A DNA stretch of 64,000 bases, taken from contig NZ_JYLK01000002.1 of the NCBI RefSeq assembly GCF_001439805.1, forward strand, positions 62,001 through 126,000. Reading direction: 5' to 3'. Origin of the DNA: Pseudomonas trivialis (GTDB lineage Bacteria > Pseudomonadota > Gammaproteobacteria > Pseudomonadales > Pseudomonadaceae). Below the pieces are notes generated by a model that was given only the letters and a program-made list of their open reading frames with translations, had not been told where the DNA came from and ran no database searches. The stretch's first letter is position 1. Each line of letters opens with the position of its first letter. A program made the translations under genes and the position numbers. Below, piece after piece: positions 38,017 through 47,483 of this stretch.

Positions 38017-39549
38017 ATGGTTTTCTCGTCCAATGTGTTCCTGTTTCTGTTCTTGCCGATCTTTCTCGGCTTGTACTATTTGAGCGGGCAACGCTATCGC
38101 AACCTGCTGCTGCTGATTGCCAGCTATGTGTTCTACGCCTGGTGGCGAGTGGACTTCCTGGCGCTGTTCGCCGCCGTCACGCTGTGGAATTACTGGATCG
38201 GCCTGAAGGTCGGTGCCGCCGGTGTGCGTACCAAGCCGGCCCAGCGCTGGCTGCTGCTGGGCGTGGCCGTCGACCTGTGCATTCTCGGCTACTTCAAGTA
38301 CGCCAACTTCGGCGTCGACAGCATCAACGTGATGATGAAGTCGGCGGGCCTGGAGCCGTTCATCCTCACCCATGTACTGCTGCCGATCGGCATCTCGTTC
38401 TACATCTTCGAGTCCATCAGCTACATCATCGACGTGTATCGCGGCGACACCCCGGCCACGCGCAACCTCATCGACTTTGCCGCATTCGTGGCGATCTTCC
38501 CGCACTTGATCGCCGGCCCCGTGCTGCGTTTTCGCGACCTGGCCGACCAGTTCAACAACCGCACGCACACCCTGGATAAATTCTCCGAGGGCTGCACGCG
38601 GTTCATGCAGGGTTTCATCAAGAAGGTATTCATTGCCGACACCCTCGCGGTGGTGGCCGACCATTGCTTCGCCCTGCAAAACCCCACCACGGGCGATGCC
38701 TGGCTCGGCGCGCTGGCCTACACCGCGCAGCTGTACTTCGACTTCTCCGGCTACAGCGACATGGCCATCGGCCTGGGCTTGATGATGGGTTTTCGCTTCA
38801 TGGAAAACTTCAAGCAGCCGTACATCAGCCAGTCGATCACCGAGTTCTGGCGGCGCTGGCACATCAGCCTCTCCACCTGGCTGCGTGACTACCTCTACAT
38901 CACCCTGGGCGGCAACCGCAAAGGCACATTGACCACCTACCGCAACCTGTTCCTGACCATGCTGCTCGGTGGCCTGTGGCACGGCGCGAACATCACCTAC
39001 ATCGTGTGGGGCGCGTGGCACGGCATGTGGCTGGCGATTGAAAAAGCCATCGGCCTGAACACCGCGCCGCGCAGCTTCAACGTGGTGCGCTGGGCTTTCA
39101 CCTTCCTGCTGGTGGTGATGGGCTGGGTGATCTTCCGCGCCGAAAACCTGCACGTGGCCGGGCGTATGTACGGCGCCATGTTCAGCTTTGGCGAGTGGTC
39201 GCTGTCGGAACTCAACCGTTCCAGCCTCACCGGACTGCAAGTGGCAACCCTGGTGGTGGCCTACGCAACCCTGGCGTTCTTCGGCCTGCGCGACTTCTAC
39301 ACCAACCGTCCTGCGGACAAAGCCAAACCGGCCGACCCGAGCCTGATCAAGGCCGTACCGGGCGACAACCCCGGCAGCATCCATCAGCCCGGTTTCAGCG
39401 TGGGTCGCGATGCGGCTGTGCAACCGGCCTACTGGACCGCTGACTGGCCACGCTACGCCATGCGCGCGGCGGTGCTGCTGCTGTTCGTGGCATCGATTCT
39501 GAAACTGTCGGCGCAGAGTTTCTCGCCGTTCCTTTACTTCCAATTCTGA
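38017..39549 (+). CDS. algI: Alginate O-acetylation membrane protein AlgI (MBOAT)
   Basis: A 510-residue inner-membrane MBOAT-family protein thought to pass acetyl groups across the membrane to AlgJ and AlgX. It starts MVFSSNVFLFLFLPIFLGLY, and has WRRWHISLSTWLRDYLYI and the conserved histidine in LGGLWHGANITYIVWGAWHG. The ATG at 38017 has GGAGA about 8 bases upstream; a longer frame from 37993 lacks this. About ten membrane segments. Confidence 0.95.
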   Translation: MVFSSNVFLFLFLPIFLGLYYLSGQRYRNLLLLIASYVFYAWWRVDFLALFAAVTLWNYWIGLKVGAAGVRTKPAQRWLLLGVAVDLCILGYFKYANFGVDSINVMMKSAGLEPFILTHVLLPIGISFYIFESISYIIDVYRGDTPATRNLIDFAAFVAIFPHLIAGPVLRFRDLADQFNNRTHTLDKFSEGCTRFMQGFIKKVFIADTLAVVADHCFALQNPTTGDAWLGALAYTAQLYFDFSGYSDMAIGLGLMMGFRFMENFKQPYISQSITEFWRRWHISLSTWLRDYLYITLGGNRKGTLTTYRNLFLTMLLGGLWHGANITYIVWGAWHGMWLAIEKAIGLNTAPRSFNVVRWAFTFLLVVMGWVIFRAENLHVAGRMYGAMFSFGEWSLSELNRSSLTGLQVATLVVAYATLAFFGLRDFYTNRPADKAKPADPSLIKAVPGDNPGSIHQPGFSVGRDAAVQPAYWTADWPRYAMRAAVLLLFVASILKLSAQSFSPFLYFQF

Positions 39550-39560
39550 GGGAGCCGACC

Positions 39561-40739
39561 ATGACCCGTTCATTACGCGTCCTCTATATCAGCCTGTTCC
39601 TGGCGTTGCTGCTGGCTCTGGGCGCCTGGTCGCTGCGCAGCTTCATGGGCTTCAGCACCAACGCCGACGCGACCGTGCTCAACGGTCGCTGGACCAAGGC
39701 CGTCGAGACCCATTACGACGAAGAGTTCCCGATCAAACGCCTGGGCACCAACCTGTGGGCAGCGCTGGACTACAAGCTGTTCAACGAAGGCCGCACCGGC
39801 GTGGTACTGGGTCGCGATCACTGGCTGTACAGCGATGAGGAATTCAACGCCATCGCCAACCAGGACCAGAACCTGCAAGACAACTACGCGCTGGTCGAGG
39901 GCGTGCGCCAGAAGCTCAAGGCCCGTGGCATCCAGCTGGTGATGGCGATTGTGCCGGCCAAGGTGCGCCTGTACCCGGAGCACCTGGATGAGGTGAAACC
40001 GGCGAGCATCCACGCCAACCTGTACCAGGACTTCCACGCCCGTGTCGCCGCCGACAAGATCGTCGCGCCGGACCTGCTGGGGCCGCTGCAACAGGCCAAG
40101 CTGGCTGGCACGCAAGTGTCCCTGCGCACCGACACCCACTGGACCCCGGACGGCGCGGAAATCGCGGCCAGGCAGTTGGCCAAAACCATCGCCGAGAAAA
40201 CGCCGTTGAGCGGCGAGCCGCAGCGCTTTGTCACCGAGGCGGAAAAAACCGAGCCGCACAAAGGTGACCTGCGCCTGTTCCTGCCCCTGGACCCGCTGTT
40301 CGAAAACCTGATGCCGCCCAAGGAACCGCTGCAAAAACGCGTGACGCACCTGGCGCAAGACAAAGGCGACGACGCGCTGTTTGCCGACAGCGAAACCCCG
40401 GTGGCACTGGTGGGCACCAGCTACAGCGCCAACCCCAACTGGAACTTCGTCGGCGCGCTCAAGCAGGCCCTGCACAGCGACGTCATCAACTACTCCGAAG
40501 ACGGCCACGGCCCGATCTTGCCGATGCTCAGCTACCTGAAAAGCGATGACTTCAAGAACAACCCGCCGCAAGTGCTGATCTGGGAGTTTCCTGAACGTTA
40601 TCTGCCTGTGAACAACGAAATCGGCGACGCCGACCCTGACTGGGTTGCGCAGCTCAAACAAGCCGGTATGCGCCAGCAAAACATGGCGTCGAACAACACC
40701 CTTAAAAAATCCGAGACGCCCGACCGGGCGCAAAACTGA
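39561..40739 (+). CDS. algJ: Alginate O-acetyltransferase AlgJ
   Basis: A 392-residue membrane-anchored periplasmic protein with one N-terminal hydrophobic segment (residues about 7-30). It is an AlgX-like SGNH domain without the binding module: DTHWTPDG carries the Asp-His pair and VGTSYSANPNWNF the nucleophilic serine. GAGGGAG lies 6 bases before the ATG. Acts with AlgI and AlgF to supply acetyl groups. Confidence 0.94.
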   Translation: MTRSLRVLYISLFLALLLALGAWSLRSFMGFSTNADATVLNGRWTKAVETHYDEEFPIKRLGTNLWAALDYKLFNEGRTGVVLGRDHWLYSDEEFNAIANQDQNLQDNYALVEGVRQKLKARGIQLVMAIVPAKVRLYPEHLDEVKPASIHANLYQDFHARVAADKIVAPDLLGPLQQAKLAGTQVSLRTDTHWTPDGAEIAARQLAKTIAEKTPLSGEPQRFVTEAEKTEPHKGDLRLFLPLDPLFENLMPPKEPLQKRVTHLAQDKGDDALFADSETPVALVGTSYSANPNWNFVGALKQALHSDVINYSEDGHGPILPMLSYLKSDDFKNNPPQVLIWEFPERYLPVNNEIGDADPDWVAQLKQAGMRQQNMASNNTLKKSETPDRAQN

Positions 40740-40755
40740 AAGAGAGGTAACTCAC

Positions 40756-41412
40756 ATGACTTTCACTACAACTGCGCGCCATCTCACCAAGTCCCTGGCT
40801 ATCGCTGCCGGCTTGAGTTTCGTATCGATGTCCGCCTTCGCCGGTGGTGACGCCGCCCTGTACGGCCCCACCGCGCCAAAAGGCTCGAGCTTTGTGCGTA
40901 TCTACAACGCCAGCAACCAGGAAGTCAGCGCCACCGTGGGCAACACCAACCTCAGTGAGGTTGCGCCACTGGCCAGCAGCGACTTCAGCTTTATGCCCGG
41001 TGGTGACTACAGCGCCAAGGTCGGCAGCCAGACCGTGCCGGTCAAACTGGCCGCCGATCACTACTACACCCTGGTCAACAGCGGCAGCGGCCAGCCGCAA
41101 CTGATCGAAGAGCCGCCGTTCAAGAACAAGCAGAAAGCGCTGGTGCGTGTACAGAACCTCAGCGACAAGGCCCTGACCCTGAAAACCGCCGACGGCAAGA
41201 CCGATGTGGTCAAGTCGGTGGCCGCCAAGGGCCGTGGCGAGCGTGAAATCAACCCGGTGAAGGTAAGCCTGGCGTTGTATGACGGTGACAAGAAAGTCGG
41301 CGATGTGAAGCCGGTTGCGTTGGAACGGGGTGAAGCGGCGGTGCTGTATGTCACCGGCACAGGTTCGAGCCTGTCGCCAGTGTGGGTGAAACGCCCGGTA
41401 TCGACCCGCTGA
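40756..41412 (+). CDS. algF: Alginate O-acetylation adaptor AlgF
   Basis: A 218-residue periplasmic protein. The signal peptide ends at MSAFAGGDAAL. The mature protein is two small beta-sandwich repeats (YGPTAPKGSSFVRIYNAS and KQKALVRVQNLSDKALTLK). It is required for acetylation and is thought to bridge AlgI, AlgJ and AlgX. The ATG at 40756 has GAGAGG 8 bases upstream. Confidence 0.93.
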   Translation: MTFTTTARHLTKSLAIAAGLSFVSMSAFAGGDAALYGPTAPKGSSFVRIYNASNQEVSATVGNTNLSEVAPLASSDFSFMPGGDYSAKVGSQTVPVKLAADHYYTLVNSGSGQPQLIEEPPFKNKQKALVRVQNLSDKALTLKTADGKTDVVKSVAAKGRGEREINPVKVSLALYDGDKKVGDVKPVALERGEAAVLYVTGTGSSLSPVWVKRPVSTR

Positions 41413-41461
41413 TCAGCTTTTGAAATTGACTCTGACTCAATCGATTCAAGGAGAAATACCG

Positions 41462-42913
41462 ATGATTCCAGTAATCCTTTCCGGCGGCAGCGGCTCACGT
41501 CTTTGGCCGCTTTCGCGCAAACAGTTCCCAAAACAGTTCCTGGCCCTGACCGGTGAGCACACCCTGTTCCAGCAAACCCTGGAGCGCCTGGTGTTCGAAG
41601 GCATGGACGCGCCGATTGTGGTGTGCAACAAGGACCACCGTTTTATCGTCAACGAGCAGTTGAGCGCCCGCAAGCTCGAGTGCCAGCGCATCCTGATGGA
41701 ACCCTTCGGCCGCAACACCGCGCCCGCCGTGGCGCTGACCGCGATGATGCTGGTCAACGAAGGCCGTGACGACCTGATGCTGGTGCTGCCGGCCGACCAT
41801 GTGATCGACGACCAGAAAGCTCTGCAACGCGCCCTGGCCCTGGCCACCGTGGCCGCCGAGCGCGGCGAGATGGTGCTGTTCGGCGTCCCGGCCACCCGTC
41901 CGGAAACCGGCTACGGCTACATCAAGTCCGCCAACGATTCGCTGCTGCCCGAAGGCGTCAGCCGCGTCGAGCAGTTCGTGGAAAAACCCAATGAGAAGCG
42001 CGCCGTCGAGTTCGTCAAAAGCGGCGGCTACTTCTGGAACAGCGGCATGTTCCTGTTCCGCGCCAGCCGCTTCCTCGAAGAGCTTAAAAAGCACGATCCG
42101 GACATCTACGACACCTGCCTGCTGACCCTGGAGCGCAGCGAGCAGACCGCCGACACCGTGACCTTCGACGAAGCCACCTTCGCCTGCTGCCCGGACAACT
42201 CCATCGACTACGCCGTGATGGAAAAAACCCAGCGCGCCTGCGTGGTGCCGCTGAGTGCCGGCTGGAGCGACGTGGGCTGCTGGGCCTCGCTGTGGGCGGT
42301 CAACGAAAAGGACGCCAACGGCAACGTGAGCAAAGGCGATGTGGTGATCCAGGACAGCCGCAACTGCATGGTGCACGGCAACGGCAAGCTGGTGTCGGTG
42401 ATCGGCCTGGACAATATCGTCGTGGTGGAAACCAAGGACGCGATGATGATTGCCCACAAGGACAAGGTCCAGGGCGTCAAGCAGATGGTCAACACCCTCA
42501 ACGAGCAGGGTCGCAGCGAAACCCAGAACCACTGCGAAGTCTATCGTCCGTGGGGTTCCTACGACTCGGTGGACATGGGCGGGCGCTTCCAGGTCAAGCA
42601 CATCTCGGTCAAGCCGGGCGCGTGCCTGTCGCTGCAGATGCACCACCACCGCGCCGAACACTGGATCGTGGTGAGCGGCACCGCCGAAGTCACCTGTGAC
42701 GAGAACGTGTTCCTGCTCTGCGAGAACCAGTCCACCTACATCCCGATCGCCTCGGTGCACCGCCTGCGCAACCCGGGCAAGATCCCGCTGGAGATCATCG
42801 AAGTGCAATCGGGCAGCTACCTGGGCGAAGACGACATCGAGCGCTTCGAAGACATCTACGGCCGCTCGACGCCGCTGGAACGTGGCGTGTCGGTGAAAAC
42901 TATCGCGCAGTAA
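41462..42913 (+). CDS. algA: Bifunctional mannose-6-phosphate isomerase / GDP-mannose pyrophosphorylase AlgA
   Basis: A 483-residue cytoplasmic enzyme supplying GDP-mannose to AlgD. The N-terminal nucleotidyltransferase has LSGGSGSRLWPLSRKQFPKQ and VEKPNEKRAVEFV. The C-terminal cupin isomerase has the metal-binding segment QMHHHRAEHWIVVSGTA. AAGGAG precedes the ATG by 8 bases. Last gene of the alginate operon, followed by a strong terminator. Confidence 0.96.
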   Translation: MIPVILSGGSGSRLWPLSRKQFPKQFLALTGEHTLFQQTLERLVFEGMDAPIVVCNKDHRFIVNEQLSARKLECQRILMEPFGRNTAPAVALTAMMLVNEGRDDLMLVLPADHVIDDQKALQRALALATVAAERGEMVLFGVPATRPETGYGYIKSANDSLLPEGVSRVEQFVEKPNEKRAVEFVKSGGYFWNSGMFLFRASRFLEELKKHDPDIYDTCLLTLERSEQTADTVTFDEATFACCPDNSIDYAVMEKTQRACVVPLSAGWSDVGCWASLWAVNEKDANGNVSKGDVVIQDSRNCMVHGNGKLVSVIGLDNIVVVETKDAMMIAHKDKVQGVKQMVNTLNEQGRSETQNHCEVYRPWGSYDSVDMGGRFQVKHISVKPGACLSLQMHHHRAEHWIVVSGTAEVTCDENVFLLCENQSTYIPIASVHRLRNPGKIPLEIIEVQSGSYLGEDDIERFEDIYGRSTPLERGVSVKTIAQ

Positions 42914-42927
42914 CACGGTCGTACAGG

Positions 42928-42985
42928 AAGCCCTCACCCAACCCATTGCGTCCCCTATCCGCAGTGGCTTGGGTGGGGGCTTTTT
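42928..42985 (+). terminator. Intrinsic terminator of the alginate operon
   Basis: AAGCCCTCACCCAA (42928-42941) pairs with TTGGGTGGGGGCTT (42969-42982) with one mismatch, and a T-run follows. It begins 15 bases after the algA stop. On the opposite strand there is no T-run, so it does not serve the convergent toxin gene. Confidence 0.88.
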
Positions 42986-43021
42986 GCATTGGGGGTCCAG
43001 GTGAAACCGGTCGCCCTGCAT

Positions 43022-46000
43022 TTACACTATAAGCGGTGTTTTCCCATGAGAAATGACGCGATCGACTAACTCGCCAGCAGGACCGCCGCGGTACTTCAAT
43101 GGAATTGAAAACGGTACATCCACATAGAAGATATGCGGATTATCGGTGCTTTTTATGACATTCAACCCCGAGGTATTGACCTCATAGTAGTGCGTCATTT
43201 TATCTAACGCATTGCCATACTTGCGCTTGCCGAAGATGGTTTCGGAAATCTGCCGGGTCGGCATATCCCCTGGTGCCAGATCGGTAAAATAATGCCTGCC
43301 TCGCTTGCCGGGCAGAGGGCGACCACTCAAGTCCGAACTTGAAGGCGAAAGACTTCGATCGGCCGTGATCGCAGCATGCGGCTTGGCGCCCGTGTAGTGA
43401 TAAAAAACGTTTTTGCCTTTTACGGGCGGTTCCATCAGCGCTTTTTCACCCGGAAAGCTTTCGGGTATTTTGGGTCGCTTATAGGCCGGTTGACCAATGA
43501 TCCCGCTACTGCTGCCAGCGGGGCTTGTAGAACTGCCCTGGTGCACAGGCCGTTTGGTTCGTTGTGCAGACACCGTGGTGTTTGGCGCCCCACCCGGCAA
43601 CCGGCTCACTCGCCACTGCCCCCCACCGGCGCTTTCCAGAAACGCTTGTACTCTAAAGAGTTTTGGCGTGTTCACGGACGCATTGGGATCTACGACAGCA
43701 ACTCGTCCGTCCCGTGCATGGAAGGCCGAATCAATCTGATACACCCTGCTGACCTTGCTATCGTCGGTAAAGCGCACATACCAGTTTTCGCCGACGTTGT
43801 AGGTCCCGTCGGGCCGCAAAGGCCGGCCGCTAATGACATTATCCGGCACCGCGAAGACGCTCAGGTTAAGGTTTTGGCTCGTGCCGGCCGCAGGTGTTGA
43901 CGCGCGGACGATGGCTGACGTGGCCGGTGGGACGGCATTGCTGAATAAGGGTCGCAACGGCGCGGCACGAACGATAGGAATACCCGACGCGGCCAAGGTA
44001 AAATTCGAATAAATGACACGTGCCACGCCTGGACTTTTGATCAGCCGTGGCAGAACTCGGGTGCTGGCGCGCAACACCGTCATGCCTGCCTTGCCTAAGC
44101 GAATCCCCATGGACGCGCCTCTGCCGACAACCGGCAACAAGTCCCAAAAGATCGAAGCCACCTCAATGCCAAACTGGACTTTATTGGTTTGCGATTGAGC
44201 CGCGACTTCTGCGCTACTGACGGATTGGTGGTCCGCTTGATCGATAAAAAACCCGACTTTCTGCTTGTACAGCTCATCCTGAAAGTTGCCTTCTATCGGC
44301 ATAAGTGTGGCGGGAGTTTGCGTCAACTTTAACAAGTTGATGAGCGAATCAATATAGCGCAATGGGCTCTTAGCCACATCGAACGAGTTTTTCTTAAGCG
44401 CCGAGACGGCCTGAGCCACATCATCTTTACCAACCGGTGTTTGTCTGCTCGCGATGTACAGCTTCCACTCTTTCTTCTCCACCAGGGCATTCAGAGCATT
44501 CATATCCGCCACTTCGCGAAAAATCACACCATCGGGTGCGTCCGGCGTGCACAGCACCTTCTGAGCGTCGGTGTCATTGCCAATGACCATGATACCCTCA
44601 ACCGGCAAACCACGATGAACAAGGGTATTGGCGACAATTTTTTTTGCATCAACTTCAGGGCGGTCAGCCTGATCAGGATAATCAAGAACTGCCGCGACCC
44701 ACTGCGCCCCCCGTTTGCTGCGGGTGTCCTGGGTGGCTTGTGCCTGATAGGCGTCGGGGTTGAGTGCTGAGATAAAAGCCTCTTTATTCAGGCTGTCGCT
44801 CAAACTGGTTTTCCATGCTTTGCGCAGCTCGCCTGCTAACCCCGACGGGGCATCGGTGACCAATGCCTTCTTAAGCATTTCGGTATACGCACCGCCCACA
44901 TCAACAGTATTCACTAGCTCCCTGAGCACCCGGTCTTCCAGGACCACCGGTTTACCGCCGTCGCCCAGGACGGGATTACCGTGAATGTCGTTCAGCGGCA
45001 GCTTGTAAGTCGTGTGGGAAAAAAGACCGCTCTGCAGGGCCGGAAACTCGCTAGGGTTTTTCAACGCCAGATCCGTCAGCGTGACTTCGCGGTAGCTGAT
45101 ATTGGCCGCATGAGAACGACTACTGAATTTGCCATTGTGAAGAGCGGACGTTGTCTTCACCTGCACCCGTAGCGAGTCAGCATCCACCTGTGCAGAGGGA
45201 TACAGCTTTTTGATGGCCTCGTTCATCCTGTCTCGGGAAAAAGTGCCCAAGGACGGGATTTTTTCGAACAGCGGAGCCAGCGCGCGCCTGCTTTTTTCCT
45301 CCGAGTAATGCAGAAAATCAAACAAGGCATCCTGCGCAGGGCTCAGCTTTTTCAGCCACTCTGGCGCCAACTTGTCGACCAGCTTTTCATCCCGCGCCGC
45401 CATCGCGTTTTCCCCACTGAGCAAATACGACCAGTCAGCGTCATCATCTATACGCTTCAACGACTCCGGTTCTTGCGATACTCGGGCAAAGGCCGCTTTG
45501 ATTTCTTCCTGCTGGCGCTTGAGCATCCAGGGGATTGCCTCCGCCAGCACATCCCCCGTCAGGGGTTCAGCGCTGAACATCACGTCTGCACCAGATGGAG
45601 GCTCAGGCTTGTTTTGCAACGACAATGGCAGGGTTTGCCGCAACAGATCAGCATTGATTCCACCCGCATCAATGCGCTGTGCAATCACTTGGCGTGCCTG
45701 AGCTGGAGTAGCGTACTCTTCGATCCCTTCACCGGGGGTACACAACACAACCGGCCCGTTTGCATCATCCAGTTGCAGGGTCCGGCCCTTCGTCCAAGTG
45801 GGAGGCGTAGAGTGGGAACCGTCGGTCTTGGTGATGAGAAAGCATCCAGCCATCAAGGCACCCCGCTCAGTACCGTCATCAATGGTAAGCGGGTATACAC
45901 CAGGGCGCGCACCGTTGGGGAAGGCATTTTCGCGTTCGGCCAACGTTGGGTATTGCAGTGCGGTGTCGAGCAATTGCTTGCCCGCAGCGCTTAGTGTTCC

Positions 46001-46735
46001 ATCGCTGGCACGCAAGGCGGCAAGGGTCGACAACTGCTGCTTGTGCAGAGTCAACAAATCGTCCTGAGGGGCTGACAGAACAGCGGGATTCCTCCTTGTC
46101 GGGCGCGGATTTGTCCAGTATGTCTGAAGAGCCTTTGGAAATTCCGTGACAACACGCTGGGCAACCTCATCCAACGAGAGTTTGGTCACCAAATCGTAAC
46201 TCCCATCAAATACATCGGAAAGCACAGCGCTGTCGCTTTCGACCTTTTGGCCAGGGTTGGCCAGGAGTGCCGCAATCTTCAGGTTCAACGCCTCCAGCAA
46301 CGGCCGCGAATCCAGCGTTCGAATGCTGCCATCGCTCTGTGAGATGCGATGCCTGTATTCCAGATCTTCAGGCTTCAGGTTCGGCTGATCCGCAAACATT
46401 TTTGCCAGTTCCTGCTTCAGGAAATTCTGAAAGCTTGGTTGCTTACTGTGCAAACGTTGCATGTCACGGGTAAGGGAGCGGTGTTGAGAATTAAATGCCT
46501 CCTGATCGCTGACCTTGAAGTGAGCGACCAGCTCAGGGTATTCCACCCAAACCGGTGATATTCCGAGCGAGGTGGGTAGAGGAATACCGGTTGGTGCGTA
46601 AGTCAAAACAGGTGAAGAAGGCGCGGTATTTTTCAAGCTGTCATCAGCGCCGGCGGCTCCAACATCGGTTTTGTTCAAGGGATTGTGAGCTTGCGCATGG
46701 TCGAGGCGAAGTGAGTTTCGAGCCGATCCCAACAT
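43022..46735 (-). CDS. Large polymorphic toxin with C-terminal HYD1-type ADP-ribosyltransferase domain
   Basis: A 1237-residue protein without signal peptide. Most of it resembles the Pseudomonas dermonecrotic-toxin-like family (DUF6543 type), with LTYAPTGIPLPTSLG, HRISQSDGSIRTLDSRPLL and, around residue 880, FWDLLPVVGRGASMGIRLGK. A Ser/Pro-rich linker (about residue 1065-1100) leads to a final domain of about 130 residues: FYHYTGAKPHAAI (His1113), KRGRHYFTDLAPGDM (Tyr1149, Asp1152) and RQISETIFG. This H-Y-D arrangement matches the Tox-ART-HYD1 family. Targets are unknown. AGGA lies 10 bases before the ATG. No immunity gene is adjacent. Composition is less GC-rich than the alg genes, suggesting separate acquisition. 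Confidence 0.72.
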   Translation of the reverse strand: MLGSARNSLRLDHAQAHNPLNKTDVGAAGADDSLKNTAPSSPVLTYAPTGIPLPTSLGISPVWVEYPELVAHFKVSDQEAFNSQHRSLTRDMQRLHSKQPSFQNFLKQELAKMFADQPNLKPEDLEYRHRISQSDGSIRTLDSRPLLEALNLKIAALLANPGQKVESDSAVLSDVFDGSYDLVTKLSLDEVAQRVVTEFPKALQTYWTNPRPTRRNPAVLSAPQDDLLTLHKQQLSTLAALRASDGTLSAAGKQLLDTALQYPTLAERENAFPNGARPGVYPLTIDDGTERGALMAGCFLITKTDGSHSTPPTWTKGRTLQLDDANGPVVLCTPGEGIEEYATPAQARQVIAQRIDAGGINADLLRQTLPLSLQNKPEPPSGADVMFSAEPLTGDVLAEAIPWMLKRQQEEIKAAFARVSQEPESLKRIDDDADWSYLLSGENAMAARDEKLVDKLAPEWLKKLSPAQDALFDFLHYSEEKSRRALAPLFEKIPSLGTFSRDRMNEAIKKLYPSAQVDADSLRVQVKTTSALHNGKFSSRSHAANISYREVTLTDLALKNPSEFPALQSGLFSHTTYKLPLNDIHGNPVLGDGGKPVVLEDRVLRELVNTVDVGGAYTEMLKKALVTDAPSGLAGELRKAWKTSLSDSLNKEAFISALNPDAYQAQATQDTRSKRGAQWVAAVLDYPDQADRPEVDAKKIVANTLVHRGLPVEGIMVIGNDTDAQKVLCTPDAPDGVIFREVADMNALNALVEKKEWKLYIASRQTPVGKDDVAQAVSALKKNSFDVAKSPLRYIDSLINLLKLTQTPATLMPIEGNFQDELYKQKVGFFIDQADHQSVSSAEVAAQSQTNKVQFGIEVASIFWDLLPVVGRGASMGIRLGKAGMTVLRASTRVLPRLIKSPGVARVIYSNFTLAASGIPIVRAAPLRPLFSNAVPPATSAIVRASTPAAGTSQNLNLSVFAVPDNVISGRPLRPDGTYNVGENWYVRFTDDSKVSRVYQIDSAFHARDGRVAVVDPNASVNTPKLFRVQAFLESAGGGQWRVSRLPGGAPNTTVSAQRTKRPVHQGSSTSPAGSSSGIIGQPAYKRPKIPESFPGEKALMEPPVKGKNVFYHYTGAKPHAAITADRSLSPSSSDLSGRPLPGKRGRHYFTDLAPGDMPTRQISETIFGKRKYGNALDKMTHYYEVNTSGLNVIKSTDNPHIFYVDVPFSIPLKYRGGPAGELVDRVISHGKTPLIV

Positions 46736-46989
46736 ATAAAAATAGTCCTGCTGAGTGAAGTGAGTGTGTCACTACGCTCCCTGTAGATCACCGGCTAAGT
46801 GGCTGTTCAATACCTGGCGGTTCCTCGTGAATGTAAGACCAGTTGCTCTGGTACTGTGGGCAACCTCCAGCGGTCCCCGCAGGTGACCAGTGAAGACCGG
46901 CTTTGCGTAAAGCCCATACAGGCCCCCCCCGCCCCGGACGTGCGCATAGTCAAGCGTGGCTGTGGACGAGTAGAATGGTTCATCTATCG

Positions 46990-47469
46990 ATGAGATTGCC
47001 CCCCATGTTCTTCGGCGTTCTCCTGATCATCACCTGGCTGATCCTGCTGCTGCGCTACCCGGCCAAAGCCTTGCCGGTGTCCCTGGCCGCCGCCGCAGGC
47101 CTGGGTCTGGTCGCGGTGTGGGTGGTGTGGCTGGACAACCGCGAAGCCTCGCAACTGGCGCGCCTTGAACTGCGCATTGTCTACGCACCCCAGGAATGCC
47201 CCGCCGACCGCCCACTGAAACTGACCCTGAACAACGGCAACGACGTACCCCTCATCGAACTGCGCTGGCGCGTCGCCGCCTACGCACCGGGCGACAGCGT
47301 GAACCTGGCCGACAACGTCTACGCCGCTCCGCGCTATCGCGGCCCCGGCGAACTGCAGGCCGGCGCCACCTGGGACGACTGCCTGCCCACCCCGCCGCTG
47401 CGCCCCGGTTACCGCGCGCAAACCCTGGAATTTCGTGCCGAGCACCTGCAAGGCAGTTTCTCGGACTGA
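46990..47469 (+). CDS. Small inner-membrane protein of unknown function
   Basis: About 159 residues. Two hydrophobic segments (residues about 5-20 and 27-47) are followed by a soluble beta-rich domain (LELRIVYAPQECPADRPLKL, LIELRWRVAAYAPGDS) with two cysteines. Starts at 46990 (MRLPPMFFGV) and 47005 (MFFGVLL) are both possible; neither has a strong ribosome binding site. It lies 15 bases upstream of the dehydrogenase gene and is probably co-transcribed. Similar proteins are sometimes labelled multidrug transporter, which the sequence does not support. Function not recognised. Confidence 0.7.
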   Translation: MRLPPMFFGVLLIITWLILLLRYPAKALPVSLAAAAGLGLVAVWVVWLDNREASQLARLELRIVYAPQECPADRPLKLTLNNGNDVPLIELRWRVAAYAPGDSVNLADNVYAAPRYRGPGELQAGATWDDCLPTPPLRPGYRAQTLEFRAEHLQGSFSD

Positions 47470-47483
47470 CAAAGGATTGACCC

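Noticed and set aside
43022..43060. algA terminator serving the toxin gene as a two-way terminator
   Set aside because: On the toxin strand the stem is not followed by a T-run.
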